A DNA stretch of 64,000 bases, from the NCBI GenBank assembly GCA_020161435.1, contig JAIUNV010000001.1, forward strand, positions 310,001-374,000, written 5' to 3'. Positions within the stretch are counted from its first letter, which is position 1. Every line of letters starts with the position of its first letter. Below, piece by piece: positions 17,347-26,330 of this stretch. Position numbers and translations under genes: made by a program. The notes below the pieces were generated by a model that had not been told where the DNA came from, searched no databases, and saw nothing but the letters and a program-made list of their open reading frames with translations. The stretch is from Bacteroidota bacterium. Its GTDB lineage: Bacteria; Bacteroidota; Bacteroidia; Chitinophagales; Chitinophagaceae.

Positions 17347-18381
17347 ATGAAATCAATCCTACCCTTAATGATGGCCATCCTTATTGTGTCTACAGCCGAA
17401 GCTCGTGTACTTCGCTATGGCTTTGCTGGAAGCAGTTACTATGCCGGAACAGCGGTTACCAATTTTGATTACACTACAGCCAGTGCCTTATTAGCCGCCG
17501 CAAACAATGGTGATACTGTTCAAGTGTATCCCGGTGCTCCGCAAGTTACACTTACCAAACGTTTAGTTTTTATTGGAAGTGGCTACTATACCAGTGGAAG
17601 TTCAAGTAATACTAACTTACAGGTAGTGCCGCAGGCATCACTCAACGTAATATTGCAAGCTGGCGGCAATGGCTCTGTTTTTATTGCTCTCTTAATAACT
17701 ACTTCTACACCCACCAGTGCTACAGTTGAAAACATTGTATTTAGAAATTGCAGGTTTAGCACAAGCGGTCTTAGCCTTGGTACCAGCAGTATAGCCCGCA
17801 ATTGGCAGATACTCCGCTGCGCAGAAGTAGATTTCGGCGGCAGTACAGGTAGCCGTTTCGAAAACCTGATTATTGAAAATTCTTTAATAGAAAACTCCAG
17901 CTTCATCAATAATACAAGTACGGGCACTATCACCAACTGTGTATTTAATGGTACCATCAATTTTGCCAATGCAGCAGTAGTAGTAAGAAATAGTGTTTTT
18001 ACTGTTGCTTCCACAACAACACCTGCAAATTATATTGCTTGCAGTTTTACCAATTGTCTTTTTGAACGTACCGCAGCAAGTTTGCCCGGTCTTACAGGTA
18101 CAGCTAACCAGTTTTCTATCAATCCTAATGATGTGTTTGTCGCATTTTCAAGCAATCCTAATAATTTGGCATTAGATAATCGCTTTGTACTTAAGCAAAA
18201 TTCTCCTGCAATAGGTGCTGGTATTGGTGGGGTAGACTGCGGTATTTTTGGCGGACCTAATCCATATAAGTTATCCGGATTGTCTACTGCACCTACCATT
18301 TATAAGCTAACATCTTCAAGCCCTCAGGCCTCAGGTTCTACTTATACCATTACATTTTCTGCCCGTAGCAACGGCCAATAA
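17347..18381 (+). CDS. secreted beta-helix-like protein
   Basis: A 344-residue exported protein of unknown function. The signal peptide is MKSILPLMMAILIVSTAEA. The mature part is rich in Thr, Ser, Asn and aliphatic residues, with short repeating strands such as IENSLIENSSFINNTSTGTI and NCVFNGTINFANAAVVVRNS, as in right-handed parallel beta-helices. No catalytic motif or T9SS sorting domain is evident. The end (YTITFSARSNGQ) is a Bacteroidota surface-type strand pattern. The start is the ATG at 17347; an in-frame TTG lies at 17326. The next secreted-protein gene follows after 29 bp, so the two are likely co-transcribed. Confidence 0.7.
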   Translation: MKSILPLMMAILIVSTAEARVLRYGFAGSSYYAGTAVTNFDYTTASALLAAANNGDTVQVYPGAPQVTLTKRLVFIGSGYYTSGSSSNTNLQVVPQASLNVILQAGGNGSVFIALLITTSTPTSATVENIVFRNCRFSTSGLSLGTSSIARNWQILRCAEVDFGGSTGSRFENLIIENSLIENSSFINNTSTGTITNCVFNGTINFANAAVVVRNSVFTVASTTTPANYIACSFTNCLFERTAASLPGLTGTANQFSINPNDVFVAFSSNPNNLALDNRFVLKQNSPAIGAGIGGVDCGIFGGPNPYKLSGLSTAPTIYKLTSSSPQASGSTYTITFSARSNGQ

Positions 18382-18410
18382 AACACACTTTTTTCCTTCA
18401 ATTTTTAGCC

Positions 18411-19958
18411 ATGATAAGATATTTATTATTGGCTTGTGTTTGGCTTATGCCCATACGGCAGCTGTCTGCACAATCCAACTTGGTTCAAGCCGAATATTTT
18501 ATAAACAATGATCCGGGCACAGGTCTTGGCACACCAGTGAGTATAGTACCTGGGAATCATTTGCAAGATGTAAACTTTCAGGTCAATACCGCTTCACTGC
18601 CCACGGGCATTCATTATTTATACCTGAGAGTAAAAGACGCTAACGGAGTTTGGAGTCATGCCGGACAATGGATTTTTGCAAGACCCTTTGCAGGTGCACC
18701 CGTGCTTCCTGCCTTGCCAGCTGCGGAAAATATTGTACAGGCAGAATATTTTATCAATAACGATCCGGGCATAGGTTTGGCAACGCAAATACCTGTGGTA
18801 AGCGCCTTAAACCTACAGGATATAAACGTTACTGTAAATACTGAACCGCTACCAACCGGCATCCATTATTTGTACCTGAGAGTTCGCACAGCCAATGGAT
18901 TGTGGAGCCATGCAGGGCAGTGGATTTTTGCAAGGCCCTTTGCTGGGGCGCCCATTCTACCTGCACAGCCTGTAGCTACTTCTGTTAGCAAGGCGGAATA
19001 CTATATAGACAATGATCCTGGTTTGGGCTTGGGTAAACCTGTGGTGTTACCCCCATCTCAAGTACAATTGGCAGATTGGTTGATAGATGTAAATGTGACA
19101 GGGCTTAGCACCGGAGGCCATTTTTTATACTTGCGTACACAAGATGCCAATGGCGTTTGGAGCCATTTAGGTAAATGGGATTTTGGGGTAACTGCTGCTG
19201 CCGCGGCGCCTGCAATCAATATCAATAGCTTATTGAATACGCCTCAATTTTGTGCAGCAGATAGTTTATACCTGAGTTTTGATGCTTCGGGTCAGTATAA
19301 CGCTGGCAACATCTTTCAGGTACAATTAAGCGATGCCAACGGAAGCTTTGCAAATCCTGTCCAAATGTTTGCTGTTTCTGGTACTACAAGTAGCATTTTA
19401 GGTATGCGATTACCCAGCCAGGTGCCTGACGGTACAGGGTATAAAGTGAGGGTACTAAGTACGAATCCATCAGTGACAGGACAAGCAAGTAGTCAAACTT
19501 TATTGATAAGAAACAGACCCTACCTCGGACCAGATACACTTGCAGCAATTGTTTGTTTAGGTGAAATCGTAAACCTCAATCCTTTATACAATACCACCGG
19601 CCTTACAGCCCAATGGAATACATCCAATACAGTGACGGCCCCACAAGGCATATATCAGTTGATAGCCACAAATTCATTTGGATGTAAAGACACGGCAGTG
19701 GCAACCGTAGGCCAGGAAATAAACCTGTGGAGCGGAGCATCTGATAACAATTGGCACAATCCTGCCAATTGGAGCCGTAATAGAGTGCCGGGAGAAAAAA
19801 CCCATGTAATTGTGAACACCGCAACAAATTCACCGGTAATATCACAGGCTGATGCCCAGGCTGCAAGTATACAAATTCGAAACAATAGAAACATTCAATT
19901 GAGCAACAACCGAAAACTTACCATCACTGCCAAGTGCACAACACTGCCTACACAATAA
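18411..19958 (+). CDS. secreted protein with three tandem repeats and a C-terminal NW module
   Basis: A 515-residue exported protein. After the signal peptide (ending in LSAQS) it has three repeats of about 85 residues, each beginning AEYFINNDPG or AEYYIDNDPG and containing G(I/G)HYLYLR-type and GVWSHAGQWIFARPF-type strands (about 25-255). An Ig-like middle region follows. The C-terminal 75 residues (WSGASDNNWHNPANWS...KLTITAK) form the W-x-G...NW module seen at the end of many Bacteroidota surface proteins and in the M43 protease of this window. It stops after KCTTLPTQ without the usual T9SS sorting domain, which may mean loss of the original end. Function is unknown. Confidence 0.7.
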   Translation: MIRYLLLACVWLMPIRQLSAQSNLVQAEYFINNDPGTGLGTPVSIVPGNHLQDVNFQVNTASLPTGIHYLYLRVKDANGVWSHAGQWIFARPFAGAPVLPALPAAENIVQAEYFINNDPGIGLATQIPVVSALNLQDINVTVNTEPLPTGIHYLYLRVRTANGLWSHAGQWIFARPFAGAPILPAQPVATSVSKAEYYIDNDPGLGLGKPVVLPPSQVQLADWLIDVNVTGLSTGGHFLYLRTQDANGVWSHLGKWDFGVTAAAAAPAININSLLNTPQFCAADSLYLSFDASGQYNAGNIFQVQLSDANGSFANPVQMFAVSGTTSSILGMRLPSQVPDGTGYKVRVLSTNPSVTGQASSQTLLIRNRPYLGPDTLAAIVCLGEIVNLNPLYNTTGLTAQWNTSNTVTAPQGIYQLIATNSFGCKDTAVATVGQEINLWSGASDNNWHNPANWSRNRVPGEKTHVIVNTATNSPVISQADAQAASIQIRNNRNIQLSNNRKLTITAKCTTLPTQ

Positions 19959-20097
19959 TAATAATGATATTTAGAGGTTTCCTCTTTTGGGCGTAGGAAT
20001 GATTTCCTACGCCTTCTTATTGATAAAAAAGGCATACCAATAATCTCAGCGTCTAATAAATAGCTTCCGTATTTTCAACGCCCCATTTCTTAAAATT

Positions 20098-23000
20098 ATG
20101 ATTCGCAAAAAATTCATTGCATCCGCTTTATTCTTGACTGCAGGTATGGCAGCATTTGCTCAGCAAGCAGTTCCTTCATGGCTTCGCTATCCTTCCATCA
20201 GCCCCGATGGCAGCAGCATCGTTTTTACCTACAAAGGCGATTTGTACAAAGTACCTGCCAGCGGTGGTACCGCTTCGCTGCTCACCATGCACGAAGCCCA
20301 CGACTACAATGCCATCTGGAGCCCCGATGGCAAATACATTGCTTTTGCCAGCGACCGCTATGGCAACTTTGATGTGTTTGTAATGCCCGCCACCGGTGGC
20401 GAAGCCAAGCGCCTCACCTTCCACAGTGCCGGCGAAGTGCCATTTTCTTTTACGCCCGATGGCAAAAACATTTTGTTTGGTGCCGCCCGTATGGATGCTG
20501 CCGGCAACCGACAGTTTCCTACCGGTAGCATGCCCGAGTTGTACAGCGTGTCGGTCAATGGTGGCCGGGTGCAACAGGTACTCACTACACCGGCAGAAGA
20601 TGTGAAATACAGTGCGGATGGCAAACGCATTTTTTACCACGATAAAAAGGGCGGCGAAAACACCTGGCGCAAACACCATACCAGTGCCATTGCCCGTGAT
20701 ATCTGGATGTACGACGTAACCACGGGCACACACAAACGCCTCACCGGTTTTGCCGGCGAAGACCGTAGCCCCGTGCTGGCCGATGGCGATAAAACCGTGT
20801 ATTACCTCAGCGAAGCCAGCGGTAGTTTCAACGTGTACAAGATGAATGCGGATGGCAGCAATGCAACAGCTGTTACCAATTTTAAAACGCACCCTGTCCG
20901 CTTTTTAAGTGCGGCTAATAATGGTACGCTTTGCTTTGGGTACGATGGACAGCTGTACACGCATGCCAATGGTAAGACCAACAAACTCAACATCAGCATT
21001 GTGGCCGATGCCCGCAGCACCAATGAAAAGACTGTGGCAGTAGGTGGCGGTGTAGGCGGTATGAAAGTATCGCCCAATGGTAAAGAAGTAGCATACCTCT
21101 TTCGGGGCGATGTGTTTGTAAGCAATGCCGATGGCAGTGGCACCAAGCAGGTAACCAAAACAGCAGAAGCCGAAGAAGACATCAGCTGGCACAGCGATGG
21201 CCGCATGCTGGTGTACAGCAGCGAACGCAATGGCAAGTGGAGCATTTACAAAAGTGAAATCGTTCGTAAGGAAGAGCCCTATTTCTATGCCAGCACGCTG
21301 GTAAAAGAAACGGTGCTGCTAACGGGCGATAAAAGTGTACTCAACCCCGACATGAGCCCCAACGGCAAAGAGCTGGCCTACGTAGAAAACTACAACACCC
21401 TCAAAGTGCTGAACCTCGCCAGCAATCAGAGCCGCACTTTGGTAACCCAAAAAGAATGGCTGAGCTGGGGCGATGGTGGCCATGGTGTAAGCTGGAGCCC
21501 CGATAGCAAATGGTTGCTGGTGAGCTTTTCGGAGCAAACCATTGGCAATGGCGAGATTGGCATTTTGAGTGCTGATGGCAAGCAAAAAATCAAGAACATT
21601 ACCCAAAGCGGTTTTGGCGATAGCGGCCCCAAGTGGATGATGAATGGTAAGATGATGCTGTGGTTTAGCGACCGCGATGGCTTGGCTGCTAAGGCCAACA
21701 GTGGCGGTGCCCAGCGGGATGCTTACGGCTTGTTTTTTACACAAGATGCCTGGGACAATTTTAAGCTGAGCAAAGACGAAGCCGCATTGGCCAAAGAGCT
21801 GAAAGAGAAAGCCGAAAAAGCCGATACTACTAAAAAAGCAAAGCCCGCCAAAGACAGCGTCATGATTGATTGGGCTGGCTTGGACATGCGCAAAGCCCGC
21901 CTTACCATTCACAGCAGTAGCATGAGCGATGCCTTGGTAGACAATGCTGGTGAAAACCTGTATTACCTCACCCGTTTTGAGCGGGGTGTAAACCTGTGGA
22001 GCACCAACCTGCGTACCCGCGAAACCAAAATACTGGCGCCACTGGGTGCCAACGGTGCGGGCAATATGCAGTGGGATAAAGAAGGCAAAAAAATATACCT
22101 GCAAACCGATGGTGGCATTGCCAAAATAGACCCTGCCAGCGGCAAGGTTGACCGCATTGGCATTGGTGGCGAAATGCTGCTGGATGTGGCGGCAGAACGC
22201 CAGATTATGTTTGAGCATGTAGTGCGTCGTACGGCAGATATTTTTTACAAGCAAGGCTTTCATGGTATTGATTGGAACAGCATGAGTGCAGCCTACCGCA
22301 AGCAACTGCCACACGTGGGCAATGGTTACGAGTTTAGCGAACTGCTGAGCGAACTGCTGGGCGAACTCAACGTGAGCCATTGTGGTAGCAGTTACTCTTC
22401 CATGGCGGCCATGGCAGATGCCACCGCTTCATTGGGTGTGTTTTACGATTATCAGCACAAAGGCAATGGCGTTAAAATTGAAGAAGTGATTGCCGGTGGT
22501 CCGTTGGATAAGGCGGGTTTCAATATTGCAGCGGGTACCATCATCGAAAGCATTGATGGCGAAACCATCACTGCCGATAAAGACCTGGCGCAATACCTCA
22601 ACCGCAAAGCGGGTAAAAATGTGCTGTTGGTATTGAACGAAAATGGTAAAAGCCGTGAGCTGGTGGTAAAGCCCATTAGCACGGGCGAAGAAAACGGCCT
22701 GTTGTACAAGCGTTGGGTAAAACGCAATGCCGATGAAGTAGACCGCCTCAGCAACGGGCAGTTGGGCTACATTCATGTACCCGGCATGAACGATGGTGCC
22801 TACCGTACCGCTATTGAAGAAGCCATGGGTAAATATGCCGGCCGCAAAGCCCTGGTGGTAGATACCCGCAACAATGGCGGTGGCGATTTGGTGGCCGACC
22901 TTACTATGTGGTTGAGCGGCAAACGGTTTATGGAATACAGCAACGACAAAGAAGTGTCTAACTACGAACCTACTTTCCGTTGGAACAAACCCAGCATCAG

Positions 23001-23316
23001 CCTGGCCAATGAGGCCAACTACAGCGATGGTCATTGCTATGCATTTGCTTACAAATACCTACAGCTGGGCAAGCTGGTGGGCATGCCGGTACCAGGTACT
23101 TGCTCCTTTGCCGGTTGGGAAATGCTGCAAGACGGACAAACCCGCTGGGGTACCGTACCCATGGGCGTTCGCATGATGGATGGCAGTGGTAAATATTTGG
23201 AGAACTTCCAAACCGAACCCGACATCAAACTGATGAACGAATACACGCAGGTAAACAAAGGCAAAGACCAGCAGCTGGAAGCAGCGGTTGCAGAGTTGAT
23301 GAAGGAAGTGAAATAA
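20098..23316 (+). CDS. tricorn-type protease (S41 family, PDZ)
   Basis: A 1072-residue exported peptidase related to tricorn protease. A signal peptide (1-21) is followed by WD40/TolB-like beta-propeller repeats (WSPDGKYIAFASDRYGNFDV, SPNGKEVAYLFRGDVFV and similar, about 25-560). A C1 helical region includes LNVSHCGSS, whose His fits the catalytic His. A PDZ domain (GGPLDKAGFNIAAG, about 790-870) and the S41 core follow (ALVVDTRNNGGGDLVADL, NEANYSDGHCYAF). The Ser of SDG fits the nucleophile, and ENFQTEPDIKL the last catalytic part. It likely degrades peptides in the periplasm. It stands alone with its own terminator. Confidence 0.88.
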   Translation: MIRKKFIASALFLTAGMAAFAQQAVPSWLRYPSISPDGSSIVFTYKGDLYKVPASGGTASLLTMHEAHDYNAIWSPDGKYIAFASDRYGNFDVFVMPATGGEAKRLTFHSAGEVPFSFTPDGKNILFGAARMDAAGNRQFPTGSMPELYSVSVNGGRVQQVLTTPAEDVKYSADGKRIFYHDKKGGENTWRKHHTSAIARDIWMYDVTTGTHKRLTGFAGEDRSPVLADGDKTVYYLSEASGSFNVYKMNADGSNATAVTNFKTHPVRFLSAANNGTLCFGYDGQLYTHANGKTNKLNISIVADARSTNEKTVAVGGGVGGMKVSPNGKEVAYLFRGDVFVSNADGSGTKQVTKTAEAEEDISWHSDGRMLVYSSERNGKWSIYKSEIVRKEEPYFYASTLVKETVLLTGDKSVLNPDMSPNGKELAYVENYNTLKVLNLASNQSRTLVTQKEWLSWGDGGHGVSWSPDSKWLLVSFSEQTIGNGEIGILSADGKQKIKNITQSGFGDSGPKWMMNGKMMLWFSDRDGLAAKANSGGAQRDAYGLFFTQDAWDNFKLSKDEAALAKELKEKAEKADTTKKAKPAKDSVMIDWAGLDMRKARLTIHSSSMSDALVDNAGENLYYLTRFERGVNLWSTNLRTRETKILAPLGANGAGNMQWDKEGKKIYLQTDGGIAKIDPASGKVDRIGIGGEMLLDVAAERQIMFEHVVRRTADIFYKQGFHGIDWNSMSAAYRKQLPHVGNGYEFSELLSELLGELNVSHCGSSYSSMAAMADATASLGVFYDYQHKGNGVKIEEVIAGGPLDKAGFNIAAGTIIESIDGETITADKDLAQYLNRKAGKNVLLVLNENGKSRELVVKPISTGEENGLLYKRWVKRNADEVDRLSNGQLGYIHVPGMNDGAYRTAIEEAMGKYAGRKALVVDTRNNGGGDLVADLTMWLSGKRFMEYSNDKEVSNYEPTFRWNKPSISLANEANYSDGHCYAFAYKYLQLGKLVGMPVPGTCSFAGWEMLQDGQTRWGTVPMGVRMMDGSGKYLENFQTEPDIKLMNEYTQVNKGKDQQLEAAVAELMKEVK

Positions 23317-23334
23317 ATATTTGCCTATGCAATA

Positions 23335-23367
23335 AAAAAATGCCACCTGTTGAGGTGGCATTTTTTT
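23335..23367 (+). terminator. intrinsic terminator after the tricorn-type protease
   Basis: TGCCACCT (23341-23348) pairs with AGGTGGCA (23353-23360); A and T runs on either side lengthen the stem and allow use from both strands. Confidence 0.8.
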
Positions 23368-23498
23368 TATGAGCAGCAGCCTGAAACACAAGCCACAAAA
23401 AAAGAGCCTATCAAATAAAGCACCGATAACCAACTCGGGATTAATGAAAGGCTCAGGTACAAAAGTAAGCAAGGTAATGAATACGCAGGGCGACTTTT

Positions 23499-23560
23499 TT
23501 CAACGCAAAGGCGCAAAGCCGCGAAGGCGTTTTTACCGCAGGGAAAGGAGGAGCGGAGAA
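23499..23560 (+). repeat. 62-bp dispersed repeat, copy A
   Basis: It begins TTCAACGCAAAGGCGCAAAG and ends GGAGCGGAGAA. It matches the copy at 31882-31943 at 57 of 62 positions with no gaps and in the same orientation. It lies between the tricorn terminator and the minus-strand block. The segment 23368-23588 holds no other feature I can name. Confidence 0.8.
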
Positions 23561-23588
23561 TTGAGTTGTGTCCATTCAAATACATTCG

Positions 23589-24113
23589 TTATTCAAAACT
23601 CAAATCAGCTTCAAAGCGTTGCATGTTGGGGGTGCAATATGCTTTGCAGCGAAGTACATCCTCTACAAACTCCGAAAGTGGCCCGGACATGTAGCCAACG
23701 TACATGCCTTCGGCTTGCTGCTGGTTGCTAAAAAAAGCGTGATAATATCTGGCATCCACGCTGGGGTAGCCGGTGGTTGCATCATCTTCCGATTCGGCAA
23801 CAATATATATGTGCTGCTGCTCGAAACTTACATACCACCACCTGTTGTAAATGCCCGGCGGTATTTCGGCACCATTCCAAACATCTTCGTGGTAAAGGCG
23901 CAATTCAATTTGCCAATTACAATTTGGCGCTACGGCCGGCGGCGTAGCATTGGCCAACCATTGTTGTAGGGCTGCTGCTGCATGTTTCAGCTTGGTATCA
24001 TACGGATGCATGTCAACAATCAACGATACAAAAGCACTCAGCGGCTGCAGCCATGCATGTAGCTGCGGGTAGGTAAAAAGTTGGGGTTGTGTTTCGTTGT
24101 TAAGTTTGCTCAT
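23589..24113 (-). CDS. hypothetical protein
   Basis: A 174-residue soluble protein I do not recognise. It has no signal peptide or membrane segment. It is rich in Tyr, Trp and acidic residues (WYVSFEQQHIYIVAESEDD, YYHAFFSNQQQAEGMYVGYM) and looks like a compact alpha/beta protein of the size seen in immunity or DUF-type proteins. It is the last gene of an all-minus block and is followed by the 62-bp repeat. The next upstream gene (24174) is 60 bp away, so both may share a transcript. Confidence 0.5.
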   Translation of the reverse strand: MSKLNNETQPQLFTYPQLHAWLQPLSAFVSLIVDMHPYDTKLKHAAAALQQWLANATPPAVAPNCNWQIELRLYHEDVWNGAEIPPGIYNRWWYVSFEQQHIYIVAESEDDATTGYPSVDARYYHAFFSNQQQAEGMYVGYMSGPLSEFVEDVLRCKAYCTPNMQRFEADLSFE

Positions 24114-24173
24114 TGCAGAATGATTGCTGATGGATTAGCATATTAGCGACAGCTATACAAAATCATATTCTTC

Positions 24174-24830
24174 TTACTGTGAATGAGACAATAAACGTAC
24201 ATCTTCTATCATCATGAATTGGTGAAAAGCATAATCATATTCCGAAAGATTGTCGGGAACAGTGCCCGAGATGGTGGTTCTTGTGGCTATATCCCATATG
24301 ACTAAGTTTTCAGCTTTTCCTCTTTCAACCAGGGTTTCCACGGTATCCTTATAATCCCAATCAAAAATTTGGTTCATGAGCTTATCGCCCATGTACAGTA
24401 CATTGTTATGGCCGAGCAATTTAGCCGCTGCCAGTGTTGCGTTTCTGTATGTACCAAAAAAATCCTTTTCACCAGTATCAAATACAACATCTGTAGCAAA
24501 AGATGTCCATTCGTAAGACTGTTCGAGATACAGTTGTACCAGCTTGGGGAAAATGGTAATGGTAAGATCAGATTCTTGTTCGCTCTGGTAGTATCGCAAA
24601 TCAAAAGATTGATTGTGCAACCATGTAATGTCAGGATCATCTACCCAATCTCCACTGTTGTCCGACAACAGACTCACACACCATTGTTTGGTTGGAAAAA
24701 ACTCCTTATGCTCCCTTTTCCGCTGAAAAATATTGATGGATAAACGGTCTGCCACCTGTGCAAGAATGGAAGCACCACCTTGCTCAACATCAATTGTATG
24801 ATTGGATAATGCGCAAATATTGGTACCCAT
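24174..24830 (-). CDS. hypothetical protein
   Basis: A 218-residue protein without recognisable domain, signal peptide or membrane helix. The composition is acidic, with segments such as WCVSLLSDNSGDWVDDPDI and SEYDYAFHQFMMIEDVRLL. The middle part (FFGTYRNATLAAAKLLGHNN) is amphipathic helix. It stands between the HNH gene upstream (57-bp gap) and the 174-residue protein downstream. The A+T-rich sequence differs from the neighbouring enzyme genes, which is compatible with transfer, but this was judged by eye only. Confidence 0.5.
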   Translation of the reverse strand: MGTNICALSNHTIDVEQGGASILAQVADRLSINIFQRKREHKEFFPTKQWCVSLLSDNSGDWVDDPDITWLHNQSFDLRYYQSEQESDLTITIFPKLVQLYLEQSYEWTSFATDVVFDTGEKDFFGTYRNATLAAAKLLGHNNVLYMGDKLMNQIFDWDYKDTVETLVERGKAENLVIWDIATRTTISGTVPDNLSEYDYAFHQFMMIEDVRLLSHSQ

Positions 24831-24887
24831 GTGTTGGTGCTTTTTTTTCTTATCGATTGGTATCCTTACCTACCAAAACGGTAGCGA

Positions 24888-25364
24888 TTATTTTTTGCGC
24901 TGCTCCTGTTTCATAAAGCTTTCAGCAAGTGCAATGCCAACCATTGTTTCTTTTTCAATTTGTGTTTTGGCATAAACACCTAGCTTCATTACCCACTGTA
25001 TTTCTTCGGGTAAATAGTGCCAGCGATAATTGTTGCAGGTTGCACAAGCAGGCAAGTAATTGTCAACCGAATGTTTGCCACCGGCTACATGTGGTACTAC
25101 GTGGTCTGCATGAAAATTATCTGCCGTAAGCTTGCCGCCACATACATGACAACGCTTGCTGGTTTTTTGCAGCACCGCCAATCGTTGCGCTGGTGTTAGC
25201 CTGCCTGTTCTGGCATGTTGCTGCTTTCCTGCTTTTCTTTTTTGGTGTAAGTAGGCCAGTCTTCGGCTGAGTTGCTTGGCGGATTGCATGAGGCGGATTT
25301 TACCAATAGAAATGGTTGAACAACCATTATGTGTGTGGGGCGGAAGGATTCCTTTGACCAACAT
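24888..25364 (-). CDS. HNH endonuclease
   Basis: A 158-residue HNH nuclease. The zinc-binding and catalytic core is complete: CHVCGG, HADHVVPHVAGGKHSVDNYL (first His of the HNH pair followed by Asn) and CATCNNYR. Basic residues precede it (SRRLAYLHQKRKAGKQQHAR), fitting DNA binding. Such stand-alone HNH proteins occur in restriction, mobile-element and housekeeping settings. The place in a block with a restriction-modification enzyme hints at a defence role (inference). The start at 25364 is not certain; an in-frame ATG at 25289 (MQSAKQLSRRL) also fits. Confidence 0.75.
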   Translation of the reverse strand: MLVKGILPPHTHNGCSTISIGKIRLMQSAKQLSRRLAYLHQKRKAGKQQHARTGRLTPAQRLAVLQKTSKRCHVCGGKLTADNFHADHVVPHVAGGKHSVDNYLPACATCNNYRWHYLPEEIQWVMKLGVYAKTQIEKETMVGIALAESFMKQEQRKK

Positions 25365-25379
25365 GCGAACAAAAATTGC

Positions 25380-26276
25380 TTATTGACATTTCCATGGATC
25401 AAATACAACATCACCTGTACCACCAACAACTGAATCTACCACTCCATAGGGAGAGGATGAAACATCGTAGCAAAAACTGAATTTTCGGGCAGTGATTTTT
25501 ACAATGTCAATCGTAAGTCTAACCCCTCTTGTACTGTTTGGCGCCGATACAATATCACTCGATTTAGGGGCTATATCTGCAACGGTTATTGCTTCTGTTT
25601 TGTAAAGACCTCCCCCTTCTTTCCAGTAGGAAACCTCTAGTACTAATAAATCGATTGGATACTCAGATTTATTACTCACTTTAAGTAATATATTTTCAAA
25701 ACCACCAAATGAAACCGGTGTGTAGGACTCGATTTCTGCTTGCAAAAAACTTGTCCAATTATTCCGTAAGTACATTTGACGTTCCGAAATTTCTCGAATC
25801 CTTTTCTGTTGATCTGCTTGCTTTTTTGCTAATGTGCTATCATTTATTTGCATCTGTTGTTGAGTGGACTGAAGTGAATTTGCTAAGGATTCATTTTCTT
25901 TTTGAACCTTTTCTTTTTCTTGTCGAAGTTGAAGAGTAAACACAACAAGAGCAATTATAGCTACAACTGAAATGGCAATTAATAAAGGTTTTTTATATGG
26001 TCCTTTTCTTTTTGCAATTACAGCCGACTCTTTATCGGTTTGGAAAAATGGGGGCGGAGCAATCGGTAACGGCTGATTTGAATTTGATTGATACGAAAAG
26101 GGAGGTGGTTGTAATTGAACAACAATTGATGCAAGCTCAGGCAAATGTTTTGCCTGCATCCATTCTTGTAAACCCTCCCGCCAAATCATGGTTTCTGAAT
26201 TTATTTTGCCGGAAAGTTGGTCAATATTGAATGGTCCTTCTTGGCGACTGCCATCATGGATAAAATATTGATGCAT
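25380..26276 (-). CDS. GYF_2-domain membrane protein
   Basis: A 298-residue protein with a GYF_2 (DUF4339) domain at the N-terminus: MHQYFIHDGSRQEGPFNIDQL and MIWREGLQEWMQAKHLPEL (about 1-50). A Pro-rich linker, one membrane helix (about 94-113, LLIAISVVAIIALVVFTLQL) and a coiled coil (about 115-160, RQEKEKVQKENESLANSL) follow. The C-terminal beta-rich domain has no match I know. GYF_2 domains are thought to mediate protein contacts at the cytoplasmic face. It is followed 15 bp later by the HNH gene on the same strand. A and T content is high. Confidence 0.7.
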   Translation of the reverse strand: MHQYFIHDGSRQEGPFNIDQLSGKINSETMIWREGLQEWMQAKHLPELASIVVQLQPPPFSYQSNSNQPLPIAPPPFFQTDKESAVIAKRKGPYKKPLLIAISVVAIIALVVFTLQLRQEKEKVQKENESLANSLQSTQQQMQINDSTLAKKQADQQKRIREISERQMYLRNNWTSFLQAEIESYTPVSFGGFENILLKVSNKSEYPIDLLVLEVSYWKEGGGLYKTEAITVADIAPKSSDIVSAPNSTRGVRLTIDIVKITARKFSFCYDVSSSPYGVVDSVVGGTGDVVFDPWKCQ

Positions 26277-26330
26277 AAAAGGTTTTTATTGTTTTAGGAA
26301 AAAGAGGATTAAAGAAAATAAGCAATCAAC

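Noticed and set aside
21319..22380. 353-codon open frame on the minus strand
   Set aside because: Shadow of the tricorn-type protease gene; His/Ala-rich translation with no family signs.
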